From JBDSTZ01 sp039927975 (GTDB lineage Bacteria; Pseudomonadota; Gammaproteobacteria; Burkholderiales; Burkholderiaceae_D): a DNA stretch of 8,115 nucleotides. The stretch lies in the NCBI GenBank assembly GCA_039927975.1, contig JBDSTZ010000160.1:1-8115 (forward strand), written 5' to 3'. The notes beneath the pieces were generated by a model. The model had not been told where the DNA came from, searched no databases, and worked only from the letters and a program-made list of their open reading frames with translations. Shown here piece by piece: positions 1-7,503 of this stretch (positions are counted from its first letter, which is position 1; each line of letters begins with the position of its first letter). The translations under genes and the position numbers were made by a program.

Positions 1-72
1 CCGCCGCACCATGCTGCCGCACTTTTACGCTGTAAGAACCTTGACCGACCACAGGACCGCCAGAACGCATCG

Positions 73-1038
73 ATGACAAGAAAACTGCCCAAGGCCAGCC
101 CGCCGCCCGAAATCGACTGGAACCTGATCCGCGCCTTTTTGGCCGTGGTCGACACTGGCTCGCTGACATCGGCGGCGGGCCTGTTCGGCGCCAGCCAGCC
201 GACCCTGAGCCGCAAAATCGACGAGATGGAATCGTGCGTCGGCACTTCCCTGTTCGAGCGCGCCGCGCGCGGCTTGCGGCTGACCGAGGCGGGCGAAGCG
301 CTGGTCGAGCCGGCGCGCCAGATGAAGCAGGCGGCGCAGGCGCTGTCGCTCGCCGCGCTGGGCCAGACGCAGCAACTGGGCGGCTCGGTGCGGCTGACCG
401 CCAGCGAAATGACGGCCGCCTATCTGCTGCCCGACACCATCGCCAAACTACGCTTGAGCAACCCGGAAATCCAGATCGAAGTGGTGGTCTCGAACCACCT
501 GGAGAACCTGCTCGAGCGCCAGGCCGACATCGCCCTGCGCCACACGCGTCCGACCCAGAGCGGCCTGATTGCGCGCCGCATCGGCGAACTGGAGATCGGC
601 GCGTTCGCCCACCGCGACTACGTGGCCAAGGTCGGCGGCACGGTCGACCGCACCCGGCTGGCCTCCTATCAGTGGATCGGCTACGACAGCTCGGACGCGC
701 TGTTGCGCGGCTTTCGCGATGTCGGCATGCCGGTCGACCGCAGCTTCTTCTCGATCCGCTGCGACAACCACATCACCGGCTGGCAACTGGCATTGGCCGG
801 CGCCGGCATCTGCTTCGCGCCCTGCATCATCGGCGCGCGCTTTCCCGAGATGCAGATGGTGATGCCGGTGTCGTGGGTGCCGTCGATGCCGCTCTGGCTC
901 ACCGCCCACCGCGAACTGCGCGACAGCCGCCGCATCAAGCTGGTGTTCGACGTGCTGGCCGAAGGCCTGCTCGACGTCATCGGCAACGCGCCCGACGAGG
1001 CCAGGGGCGGCTTGACGAGCGCGTACGCGAGCAGCTGA
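73..1038 (+). CDS. LysR-family transcriptional regulator
   Basis: This 321-residue protein has the usual length and layout of LysR-type regulators, which bind DNA as oligomers and respond to a small effector. Seen in the sequence: an N-terminal winged helix-turn-helix at about residues 16-77, with the family pattern GSLTSAAGLFGASQPTLSR (29-47) followed by a LFER turn (60-63). A linker helix follows, then an effector-binding domain from about residue 103 to 300. The ATG at 73 is chosen because it is the only good start codon ahead of the helix-turn-helix. Its ribosome site is poor: AGGA at 53-56 lies 16 bases away. The gene converges with the exported-protein gene and stands upstream of the PKS operon, so control of that operon is possible but is an inference from position. 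LysR proteins often regulate the gene divergent from their own, and that gene would lie outside the left edge. The effector cannot be read from the sequence. Family assignment is firm; the target is unknown. Confidence 0.95.
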   Translation: MTRKLPKASPPPEIDWNLIRAFLAVVDTGSLTSAAGLFGASQPTLSRKIDEMESCVGTSLFERAARGLRLTEAGEALVEPARQMKQAAQALSLAALGQTQQLGGSVRLTASEMTAAYLLPDTIAKLRLSNPEIQIEVVVSNHLENLLERQADIALRHTRPTQSGLIARRIGELEIGAFAHRDYVAKVGGTVDRTRLASYQWIGYDSSDALLRGFRDVGMPVDRSFFSIRCDNHITGWQLALAGAGICFAPCIIGARFPEMQMVMPVSWVPSMPLWLTAHRELRDSRRIKLVFDVLAEGLLDVIGNAPDEARGGLTSAYASS

Positions 1039-1043
1039 ACGAT

Positions 1044-1673
1044 CTATTCGCCCGGGCCACGGCCCGCGCAAGCGACATCGCACGCCGCCAGCTCGGCGCC
1101 GCGCTTTCTGACCCACACCGTGGCGACGCCATCGCGGTCGCTGTCGAAGTGCAGTTCATACATCAGCTCCGCCTTGCCTGCGGGCGCCCCCGTCCCCACC
1201 GCGCTCAGGCTGAACGGATAGGAACGCATCGGCGCGCACGCGCTGTTGCCGGCCAATAGCAGGCGGGCGCGGGCCAGCAAGGGCGCGGCCTGTTCAAGCA
1301 AGGGGATCAGGTCGACATCGGCCATCGGCGCGAGCATGCGCACCGCCGACGGCGAAGCCGCGCAGCCGGCGCTGCGCGTCAGCCAGGCCAGCTGGCGCGT
1401 CCCGGTCAAACGCCAGCCGCGTGCGCCGCCCCAGGCGCCGTCGCGCGCGAAGCGCTGCTGCTCGCCGTGGCACAGCGCGCCGAGTCCGCGCCGCCCCGCC
1501 AACTCGACCAGCGCGGTCGCGCCGCGCCCGTCGGCCGCCTGGGCGACGCGCGGCGCCGGCAGATCGGCAAACGCCTGCCGGTAATACTGTGCGAAGCCGG
1601 CGGCCGGATCGGGCGCCGGCGCCGCCGCCATCGCTTCGCCGGCGCCCAGCGCCAGCCATAACATCACTCGCAT
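1044..1673 (-). CDS. Hypothetical exported protein with a DxDxDG motif
   Basis: I do not recognise this family. The protein has 209 residues from the chosen ATG at 1673. An in-frame start at 1754 would add 27 residues, but the inner start has a Shine-Dalgarno AGAAGG seven bases upstream and puts a signal-peptide-like segment at the N-terminus: MRVMLWLALGAG followed by AMAAA, with likely cleavage around residues 16-18. The mature protein would then be periplasmic or secreted. It has five cysteines (68, 104, 146, 198, 202), four of them possibly paired in disulfides. Near the C-terminus there is a DSDRDG stretch (177-182), the shape of a calcium-binding DxDxDG loop, followed by a strand-like VATVWVRKR. 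There are no further membrane segments. The gene is convergent with the LysR gene (5 bases between stops) and divergent from the PKS. Nothing ties it to polyketide or peptide synthesis, and it may be an unrelated neighbour. Long open frames on the opposite strand here are arginine- and proline-rich and look like shadows. Confidence 0.7.
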   Translation of the reverse strand: MRVMLWLALGAGEAMAAAPAPDPAAGFAQYYRQAFADLPAPRVAQAADGRGATALVELAGRRGLGALCHGEQQRFARDGAWGGARGWRLTGTRQLAWLTRSAGCAASPSAVRMLAPMADVDLIPLLEQAAPLLARARLLLAGNSACAPMRSYPFSLSAVGTGAPAGKAELMYELHFDSDRDGVATVWVRKRGAELAACDVACAGRGPGE

Positions 1674-1680
1674 TTCCCGC

Positions 1681-1686
1681 CCTTCT
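1681..1686 (-). promoter_or_regulatory. Ribosome binding site of the exported-protein gene
   Basis: Read on the minus strand this is AGAAGG, five of six matches to the AGGAGG core, seven bases before the ATG at 1673. It is the main reason for choosing that start over the in-frame ATG at 1754, which would also bury the signal peptide inside the protein. Confidence 0.6.
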
Positions 1687-1704
1687 CCCGTCCTCAATGT
1701 GCAT

Positions 1705-1749
1705 ATTGCCAACGTGCATCTGTTGCATGAAACAAATTTGGCAATTTGG
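1705..1749. repeat. Short inverted and direct repeats in the intergenic region
   Basis: ATTGCCAA at 1705-1712 is the exact reverse complement of TTGGCAAT at 1738-1745, with 25 bases between them. Overlapping the right arm, AATTTGG occurs twice in tandem (1735-1741 and 1743-1749) with one base between. TGCAT occurs at 1700-1704, 1715-1719 and 1724-1728. The cluster lies 30-75 bases upstream of the exported-protein start and could be a regulator-binding area for either divergent gene. The repeats are short, so function is uncertain. Confidence 0.35.
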
Positions 1750-1765
1750 ACCACAGATATTACTT

Positions 1766-1780
1766 TTGAGCAATCCTCAA
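1766..1780. promoter_or_regulatory. Candidate LysR-type operator (15-base dyad)
   Basis: TTGAG and CTCAA form perfect 5-base inverted arms around CAATC, in the AT-rich region about 190 bases upstream of the PKS start. The dyad contains the T-N11-A arrangement (T1767 to A1779) typical of LysR-type recognition sites. A LysR gene is present about 730 bases away. Five-base arms can arise by chance, so this is a candidate only. Confidence 0.35.
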
Positions 1781-1956
1781 TATTAGTAGCTTACGGCCCA
1801 AGGTATGCAATGTTATTTTTGTGATAACGCGATCAGGCCTGCGCCGGTCGATGTGGCTGCATCGCCGTAAGCGTCACGACGCCCACTTTGCAGCGATGTC
1901 GAACGCGACTCGTCCGAATAAAAAAACGAACTATACGACGTTACGTGCCATTACCT

Positions 1957-1960
1957 GGAA
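1957..1960 (+). promoter_or_regulatory. Ribosome binding site of the PKS gene
   Basis: GGAA lies eight bases before the ATG at 1968, followed by an A-rich spacer that should stay unstructured. It supports this ATG over the in-frame GTG at 1821 and over ATG codons at 1851 and 1896, none of which has a comparable site. Confidence 0.5.
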
Positions 1961-1967
1961 AAAAATA

Positions 1968-4900
1968 ATGCCAACACTGCCTATCGACGAGGCCTCGGCC
2001 GCCGTCCCCACTTCCCCCGACGCCGCCCCCACCTTGCGCCATGATGTCGCGGTGGTCGGCATCGGTTGCCGCTTCCCCGGCCACGCTGACGATCCGCACT
2101 CGCTGTGGCGCAACCTGCTGGCCGGCGCCGACAGCGTCGGCGAGGTGCCGACTTCGCGCTGGAACGCCGACGCCCACTTCCATCCCAAGCGCGGCACCGC
2201 CGGCAAGTCGGCCAGCAAATGGGGCGGCTTCGTCGACGCCATCGACGGCTTCGACGCCGAATTCTTCGGCATCTCGCCGCGCGAGGCGGGCCTGATGGAT
2301 CCGCAGCAGCGCATGCTGCTCGAAGTGTGCTGGCAGGCGCTCGAAGACGGCGGCCAGCGTCCCTCGCAATTGCGCGGCGCGGCGGTCGGGGTCTACATGG
2401 GCGGCTTCACGCTCGACTACATGCTCATGCAGATGGGCGGCGTCGAGCACCGCTCGGTCGAGGCGCACACCGCCACCGGCTCCGTGATGACGATGCTGGC
2501 CAACCGGCTGTCCTACGTGTTCGGCTTCCAGGGGCCCAGCATGGCGATCGACACGGCCTGCTCGTCCTCGCTGGTGGCGATCCACCTGGCCTGCCAGAGC
2601 CTGGCGCGCGGCGAATCGACGCTGGCGCTGGCCGGCGGCGTCAACGCCCTGCTCGGGCCCAGCTACACGATCGCCGAATCGCGCGCCGGCATGCTCTCGC
2701 CGACCGGCCGCTCGCGCGCCTTCGATTCGCGCGCCGATGGCTACGTGCGCGGCGAAGGCGCCGGTATCGTCGTGCTCAAGCGGCTCGCCGACGCGCTCGC
2801 CGACGGCGACCATATCTATTCGGTGATCCGCGCCTCGGCGGTAAACCAGGACGGCGACAGCGACGGCCTGACAGTGCCGAGCGGCGACGCCCAGCGCGCC
2901 GTGATCGCCAGCGCCTGCGCCGCCGCCGGCGTGGCGCCGTCGGCCATCGCCTACGTCGAAGCGCACGGCACCGGCACCCCGGTGGGCGACCCGATCGAAG
3001 CCAACGCCATCGGCGCCATGATGGGCCAGGGCCGCGCCGCCGGCCAGCCATGCCTGCTCGGCTCCATCAAGACCAATATCGGCCACACCGAGGCGGCCGC
3101 CGGCGTCGCCGGCCTGATCAAGGCCTCGCTGGTGCTGCGCCACGGCGTGGTGCCGCCCCATCTGCACTTCGTCAAGCGCAATCCGAAGATCGACCTAAAC
3201 GCGCTGAACCTGGCCATTCCGCTGGCGGCCACCGCGCTGCCGGGCGCGGCGGGCGGCGCGCTGGCGGCGGTCAATTCGTTTGGCTTCGGCGGCACCAACG
3301 CGCACGCAATCCTGGCCAGCGCGCCAGCCGTCGCGGCAGTGCCGGACAGCGGCGGCGCCGCCACCTACCTGCTGCCGCTGTCGGCGCGCCATCCCGACGC
3401 GCTGCGCGCGCTCGGCACCGCCTACGCCAAGGCCCTGTCCGAGGGCGGCTCGCTGGCCGCCGTGCCGCTGCGCGACATCAGCTGGAACGCCGCCACCCGG
3501 CGCGACCACCACCAGCACCGCGCCTGCGTCAGCGGCGCCAGCCGCGACGCCCTGATCGAAGCGCTCTACACCTTGCAGCCCGAGGCGCCCGGCGCCACCG
3601 CGCCGACCGCCGGCAGCGTGTTCGTTTTCTCCGGCATGGGCCCGCAGTGGTGGGGCATGGGGCGCCAGTTGTACCACGGCGAACCGGTGTTTCGCGCCAT
3701 GGCCGAGCGCTGCGCGGCACTGTTCGACGCAATGGCCGGCGGCTCGATCCTGGCCCAGCTGCTCGCCCCCGAAACCGAGTCGCGCATGGCCGACACCGAC
3801 ATCGCCCAGCCGGCCAACTTCATCCTGCAGGTGGCGCTGGCCGAGCTGCTCGGCGCCTGGGGCGTGCGTCCCGCCGCGATCATCGGCCACAGCGCGGGCG
3901 AGCCGGCCGCCGCCTATGTGGCCGGCTGCCTCAGCCTGGAAGACGCGGTGTGCGTCATCTACCACCGCAGCCACTTGCAGCACCTGACCGCCGGCCAGGG
4001 CAAGATGCTGGCGATCGGCCTGGCCGAGCGCGACGCCGTCGCCGAGTTGCTTGCGCTGGGCGACGCCAGCCTGTCGCTGGCGGCCATCAACAGCCCGACC
4101 CAGGTCACCGTGGCCGGCTCCACCGAGGGCATCGAGCGGCTGCGCCTGGCGCTCGACGCGCGCGGCATCTTCGCCCGCGCGCTCAAGGTGCAGGTGCCGT
4201 TCCACAGCATTTACATGGAGCCGCTCGAACAGGCGGTCCTGGCCGCGCTGGCCGGCATCAGCCCGATGGCGCCGCTGATTCCGCTGTACTCGACCGTCAC
4301 CGGCACGCTGGTCGACGGCGCCGTGCACGACGCCGACTACTGGTACCAGAACATCCGCCGCCCGGTGTGCTTCGCCGACGCGGTGGTCGCCGCCTTCGAC
4401 AAGGGCTACCGCCGCTTTGTCGAAATCTCGCCGCATCCGGTGCTGAGCGGCGCGATCAAGGAAAGCGCGATCATGCGCGCCATCAGCGTCGACGTCGTCG
4501 CCACCCTGCACCGCGAACGCGCCGAACTGGCGCAACTGCGCGCTGCCGCCGCCGCGCTCTACAGCCTGGGCCTCGAGATCGACTGGCACGCCCTGCTCGA
4601 AAAGGGCAACACGGTGCCGCTGCCGACCTACCGCTGGCGCCACGAGCGCCACTGGTTCGAGACCGAGGCGTCGAGCGCCAGCCGCAGCGCGGCGCCGCTG
4701 CATCCGATCGTCGCCAGGCGCATCGACGCCGAGGTGCCGACCTGGGAAGTCGACCTCGACCGCCCCTCGCTGGCCTTCCTGCAGGACCACTGCATCCAGG
4801 GCACGGTGGTGTTCCCCGGCGCCGGCTATGTGGAAATGGCCGCCTTCGCCGCCCGCAGCCTGCTCGGCGACCTGGCCTCGATCAGCATGACCAACATCGA

Positions 4901-7502
4901 GTTCCGGCGCGCGCTGTATGTATCGGCCGACCAGCCGGTGGTGCTGCGCATCAGTATCGATCCGGACAGCTACGCCTTCCGCGTCGCCAGCCGCGCCTAC
5001 AACGAAGCCGGCGCCCAATGGCAGCTGCACTGCAGCGGCCAGCTGGCCACCGGCAGCCGCGCGGTCGGCGCCCCGGTCTCGCTGGCCGAGATCGAAGCGC
5101 GCTGCCCGACCCTGATCCCGGCGGCCGATTGCTACCGCCATTTCGAGCGGCTCGGGCTGGAATACGGCCCGCTGTTCCGCGGCATCGGCCAGTTGCGCCA
5201 GGGCGCCGAGGAAGCGCTGGCCCGCATCGTCATGCCGGCCAGCCTGATCGACGAGATGCCGCAATTCGGCATCCACCCGGTCGCACTCGACCTGTGCTTC
5301 CAGACCCTGGCGGCGGCCCTGCCGTTCGACGGCGACGCCGCGCGCGTCTACATGCCGGTGGCGGTCAGCCAAGGCCGCATGCTGGCGCCGATGCCGCGTC
5401 AGATGTGGGTGCACGCGACAATCTCGCAGCGCGACGAACACGGCATGGTCGGCAACATCCGCATGTATGACGACGCCGGCCGCCTGCTGATCGAAATTCT
5501 CGCATGCCGCGCGCGGGCGCTGGGCGCCGCCACCAGTTTCGCGATCACGCCGCAAAAGCTGTTCGAGCCGACCTGGGTCGCCAGCGCGGCGCCGGTGCCG
5601 GCGACGGCGGCGCCGGGTTGCTGGTATCTGTACGGCGGCGAACCGGCATTCGCGCGCGCGGTCGCCGCCGCCCTGACCCAGCGCGGCCACAGCGCGCTGC
5701 TGCTGCCGGCCGATGCCGCCAGCGGCACCCGCCCGACCTTCGACAGCAGCCGGGTCGAAAGCTGGCTCGGACGCATCGGCCAGACCCCGCCGGGCCAGGA
5801 ATTGAAAGGCGTGATCCATCTGGACCTGTGCCGCCCGCTGTCGACGGCTGGAAGCGGTCAGCCGCTCGAACATCACATTGAACAGCAGATCGAGCGCGGC
5901 TGCATCACCACCCTGAACCTGACGAAAGCGCTGGTGGCGCTCGGCGCGGCCAACAAGCCGCGCCTGTGGATTGCCACCCGCGCCGCCCAGCACGTGCGCG
6001 CCGGCGACCGCCCCGATCCTTTCCGCGCCGCCCTGTGGGGCATGGCGCGGGTGCTCGGCCACGGCGAACACATCGACCTGTGGGGCGGCATCGTCGACCT
6101 CGCGGCCGAATCCGACGCCGGCGACGCCGCCCTGATTGCCGATGAATGCCTGAAGGCCGACCGCGAAGACCAGATTGCCTGGCGCGCCGGCCAGCGCTAT
6201 GTGATGCGGTTGGCCGAATGCGCCGACAGCGTGCGCCTGCCCGCCGCGCCGCGCCTGCGCGAGGACGCCACCTACCTGGTCACCGGCGGGCTTGGCGCGC
6301 TGGGCCTGGAAGTGAGCCGCTGGATGGTTCGGCGCGGCGCCCGCCATTTGGTGCTGATCGGCCGCGAAGGTTTGCCGCCGCGCCCAAGCTGGTCGGCCCT
6401 GCCGGCCAGCCACCCGAGCTTTCAACGGGTGGCGCGCGTGCGCGAACTCGAACACATGGGCGCCACCGTCACTGTCGAAGCGATGGACATCGCCGACCGC
6501 AGCGCGCTCGATTCACTGCTCGCGCGCATCGAAAACGAAGCGCGCCCGCCGGTGCGCGGGGTGATCCATTCGGCCGGGGTGGCCCATCCGCGTCTGATCA
6601 GCCAGATCGGCAACGAGGAATTTTCCGCCGGCCTGCCGGCCAAGGTGCAGGGCGCCTGGCACCTGCACTGCGCGCTCGAACACACGCCGCTCGACTTCTT
6701 CGTGATGTTCTCCTCGATCGCCTCGCTGGTGATTTCAATGGGCCAGGCCAGCTACGCCGCCGCCAACAGCTTCCTCGACCAGCTGGCCCACCGCCGCCGC
6801 GCCGACGGCCTGCCGGCGCTGTCGGTCAACTGGGGGCCGTGGGGCGACGTCGGCATGGCGACCCAGCTCGACCTGCTGAGCTTTTTCCACAACCGCGGCT
6901 TTTATCCGATGACTGCCGAACAGGGCTGCGACGCGCTCGGCACGCTGCTCGGCGGCCAGGTCGGCCAGGCCATCGTGCTGGGGGCCAAATGGTCGCTGCT
7001 CGGCGCCACCAGCCCGCTCGGCATCGCCGCGCCGCTGCTGGAAGACCTGATCGCCGCCGAACACGCGCAGGAGGGCAATGCGGTCGCGCACGACACCGGC
7101 GCCGGCCAGTGCGTGCTGGCCGCGCTGGCCGCCTGCGCCGACGACGCTTCGCGCCTGGCGCTGATCGCCATCCATGTGCGCGAGCTGGCCTGCCGCGTGC
7201 TGCGGATCGACGCCAGCCGCCTGGGCCTGGACGACAACATCAGCAACCGCGGGCTCGATTCGATGATGGCGATCGAACTGAAAAACCGCATCGAACAGTC
7301 GCTCAAGGCCAGCGTCGCCATCGTCGACCTGCTGCGCGGGATGAGTCCGACCGAGGTCGCGCAAGCCTTGCTGCTCCAGCTCGACGCCCAGCAGGTGCTC
7401 ACCCACGATGCCGCGCTGGCCGACATCATCGCCGCGCTCGACCAACTGGGCGACGCCGAACGCGAAGCCCTGCTCACCGATAACTCCAACCGGGTACCCT
7501 GA
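1968..7502 (+). CDS. Type I polyketide synthase, single module KS-AT-DH-KR-ACP
   Basis: Cytoplasmic megasynthase of 1844 residues that extends an acyl chain by decarboxylative condensation, then ketoreduces and dehydrates it. Domains in order: KS about 26-450, with active-site Cys198 in DTACSSS, His333 in EAHGTGT and His373 in NIGH; AT about 551-835, with Ser642 in GHSAGE and His746 in VPFHS; DH about 912-1182, with His941 in an intact HxxxGxxxxP, Tyr1066 in YGPLFRG and Asp1108 in DLCFQ; a structural KR half about 1195-1415; catalytic KR about 1435-1635, with TGGLGALGL (1439-1447), Lys1559, Ser1583, Tyr1596 and Asn1600; ACP about 1729-1800, with the phosphopantetheine Ser1765 in GLDSMM. There is no enoylreductase, methyltransferase, thioesterase or loading module. 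The Phe before His746 points to malonyl-CoA, as known for AT domains, but the motif is not the standard HAFH. The ATG at 1968 fits the RBS and leaves 25 residues before the KS, too few for a coiled-coil docking domain. A helical tail (1805-1844) follows the ACP. The NRPS gene starts one base after the stop. The module may act once or iteratively. Confidence 0.95.
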   Translation: MPTLPIDEASAAVPTSPDAAPTLRHDVAVVGIGCRFPGHADDPHSLWRNLLAGADSVGEVPTSRWNADAHFHPKRGTAGKSASKWGGFVDAIDGFDAEFFGISPREAGLMDPQQRMLLEVCWQALEDGGQRPSQLRGAAVGVYMGGFTLDYMLMQMGGVEHRSVEAHTATGSVMTMLANRLSYVFGFQGPSMAIDTACSSSLVAIHLACQSLARGESTLALAGGVNALLGPSYTIAESRAGMLSPTGRSRAFDSRADGYVRGEGAGIVVLKRLADALADGDHIYSVIRASAVNQDGDSDGLTVPSGDAQRAVIASACAAAGVAPSAIAYVEAHGTGTPVGDPIEANAIGAMMGQGRAAGQPCLLGSIKTNIGHTEAAAGVAGLIKASLVLRHGVVPPHLHFVKRNPKIDLNALNLAIPLAATALPGAAGGALAAVNSFGFGGTNAHAILASAPAVAAVPDSGGAATYLLPLSARHPDALRALGTAYAKALSEGGSLAAVPLRDISWNAATRRDHHQHRACVSGASRDALIEALYTLQPEAPGATAPTAGSVFVFSGMGPQWWGMGRQLYHGEPVFRAMAERCAALFDAMAGGSILAQLLAPETESRMADTDIAQPANFILQVALAELLGAWGVRPAAIIGHSAGEPAAAYVAGCLSLEDAVCVIYHRSHLQHLTAGQGKMLAIGLAERDAVAELLALGDASLSLAAINSPTQVTVAGSTEGIERLRLALDARGIFARALKVQVPFHSIYMEPLEQAVLAALAGISPMAPLIPLYSTVTGTLVDGAVHDADYWYQNIRRPVCFADAVVAAFDKGYRRFVEISPHPVLSGAIKESAIMRAISVDVVATLHRERAELAQLRAAAAALYSLGLEIDWHALLEKGNTVPLPTYRWRHERHWFETEASSASRSAAPLHPIVARRIDAEVPTWEVDLDRPSLAFLQDHCIQGTVVFPGAGYVEMAAFAARSLLGDLASISMTNIEFRRALYVSADQPVVLRISIDPDSYAFRVASRAYNEAGAQWQLHCSGQLATGSRAVGAPVSLAEIEARCPTLIPAADCYRHFERLGLEYGPLFRGIGQLRQGAEEALARIVMPASLIDEMPQFGIHPVALDLCFQTLAAALPFDGDAARVYMPVAVSQGRMLAPMPRQMWVHATISQRDEHGMVGNIRMYDDAGRLLIEILACRARALGAATSFAITPQKLFEPTWVASAAPVPATAAPGCWYLYGGEPAFARAVAAALTQRGHSALLLPADAASGTRPTFDSSRVESWLGRIGQTPPGQELKGVIHLDLCRPLSTAGSGQPLEHHIEQQIERGCITTLNLTKALVALGAANKPRLWIATRAAQHVRAGDRPDPFRAALWGMARVLGHGEHIDLWGGIVDLAAESDAGDAALIADECLKADREDQIAWRAGQRYVMRLAECADSVRLPAAPRLREDATYLVTGGLGALGLEVSRWMVRRGARHLVLIGREGLPPRPSWSALPASHPSFQRVARVRELEHMGATVTVEAMDIADRSALDSLLARIENEARPPVRGVIHSAGVAHPRLISQIGNEEFSAGLPAKVQGAWHLHCALEHTPLDFFVMFSSIASLVISMGQASYAAANSFLDQLAHRRRADGLPALSVNWGPWGDVGMATQLDLLSFFHNRGFYPMTAEQGCDALGTLLGGQVGQAIVLGAKWSLLGATSPLGIAAPLLEDLIAAEHAQEGNAVAHDTGAGQCVLAALAACADDASRLALIAIHVRELACRVLRIDASRLGLDDNISNRGLDSMMAIELKNRIEQSLKASVAIVDLLRGMSPTEVAQALLLQLDAQQVLTHDAALADIIAALDQLGDAEREALLTDNSNRVP

Positions 7503-7503
7503 C

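Larger units (their letters stand above)
1674..1967. promoter_or_regulatory. AT-rich divergent intergenic region, probable promoter region of the PKS operon
   Basis: These 294 bases separate the divergent starts of the exported-protein gene and the PKS gene. From about 1700 to 1830 the sequence is much richer in A and T than anything else in the window, as expected for a promoter and regulator-binding region, or for DNA bound by nucleoid proteins. No convincing sigma-70 pair was found on either strand. The best partial -10 for the PKS direction is TATACG at 1932-1937, without a good -35. A GTG at 1821 opens an in-frame extension of the PKS, but the stretch it would encode has poor codon use and is taken as untranslated. 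The region holds the dyad and repeats listed separately. Promoter location is inferred, not seen. Confidence 0.55.

Noticed and set aside
2..76. Open frame from the left edge to a TGA at 74-76 that overlaps the LysR start as ATGA, as if an upstream gene were translationally coupled
   Set aside because: The 24 codons include AGA twice, AGG, CGA and GTA, unlike every real gene here, and the encoded peptide resembles nothing. The overlap is probably chance, though sequence to the left would settle it.
1246..1786. Plus-strand open frames opposite the exported-protein gene
   Set aside because: They encode Arg/Pro/Ala-rich sequence without domains, while the minus strand has a signal peptide and a ribosome site.
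1820..1835. TGTGATAACGCGATCA as a CRP-type site
   Set aside because: The left half TGTGA fits, but the right half is GATCA instead of TCACA, so the match is too weak to call.
1871..1882. GCGTC-AC-GACGC hairpin in the PKS leader as a terminator or attenuator
   Set aside because: The stem is at most five bases with a two-base loop, has no following T-run, and has no leader peptide or riboswitch-like structure around it.
1821..1967. GTG start at 1821 giving the PKS a 49-residue N-terminal extension
   Set aside because: The extension is AT-rich with codon use unlike the PKS, resembles no docking domain, and the ATG at 1968 has its own Shine-Dalgarno GGAA at good spacing.
2105..5470. Long plus-strand open frame (1121 codons) in another frame of the PKS
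   Set aside because: Its product is extremely arginine-rich with no recognisable domain, which is the usual out-of-frame reading of high-GC coding DNA.
5520..6260. A possible enoylreductase between the DH and KR domains
   Set aside because: Only about 250 residues lie between DH and the catalytic KR. They match the structural half of a KR, and no enoylreductase nucleotide-binding motif (GGVG type) is present.
3195..6455. Very long minus-strand open frame (1086 codons) opposite the PKS
   Set aside because: It is a shadow of the PKS: GC-rich third positions remove stop codons from this antisense frame. Its protein is Gly/Ala/Arg/His/Gln-rich with no domain, and the plus strand has a complete set of PKS motifs.
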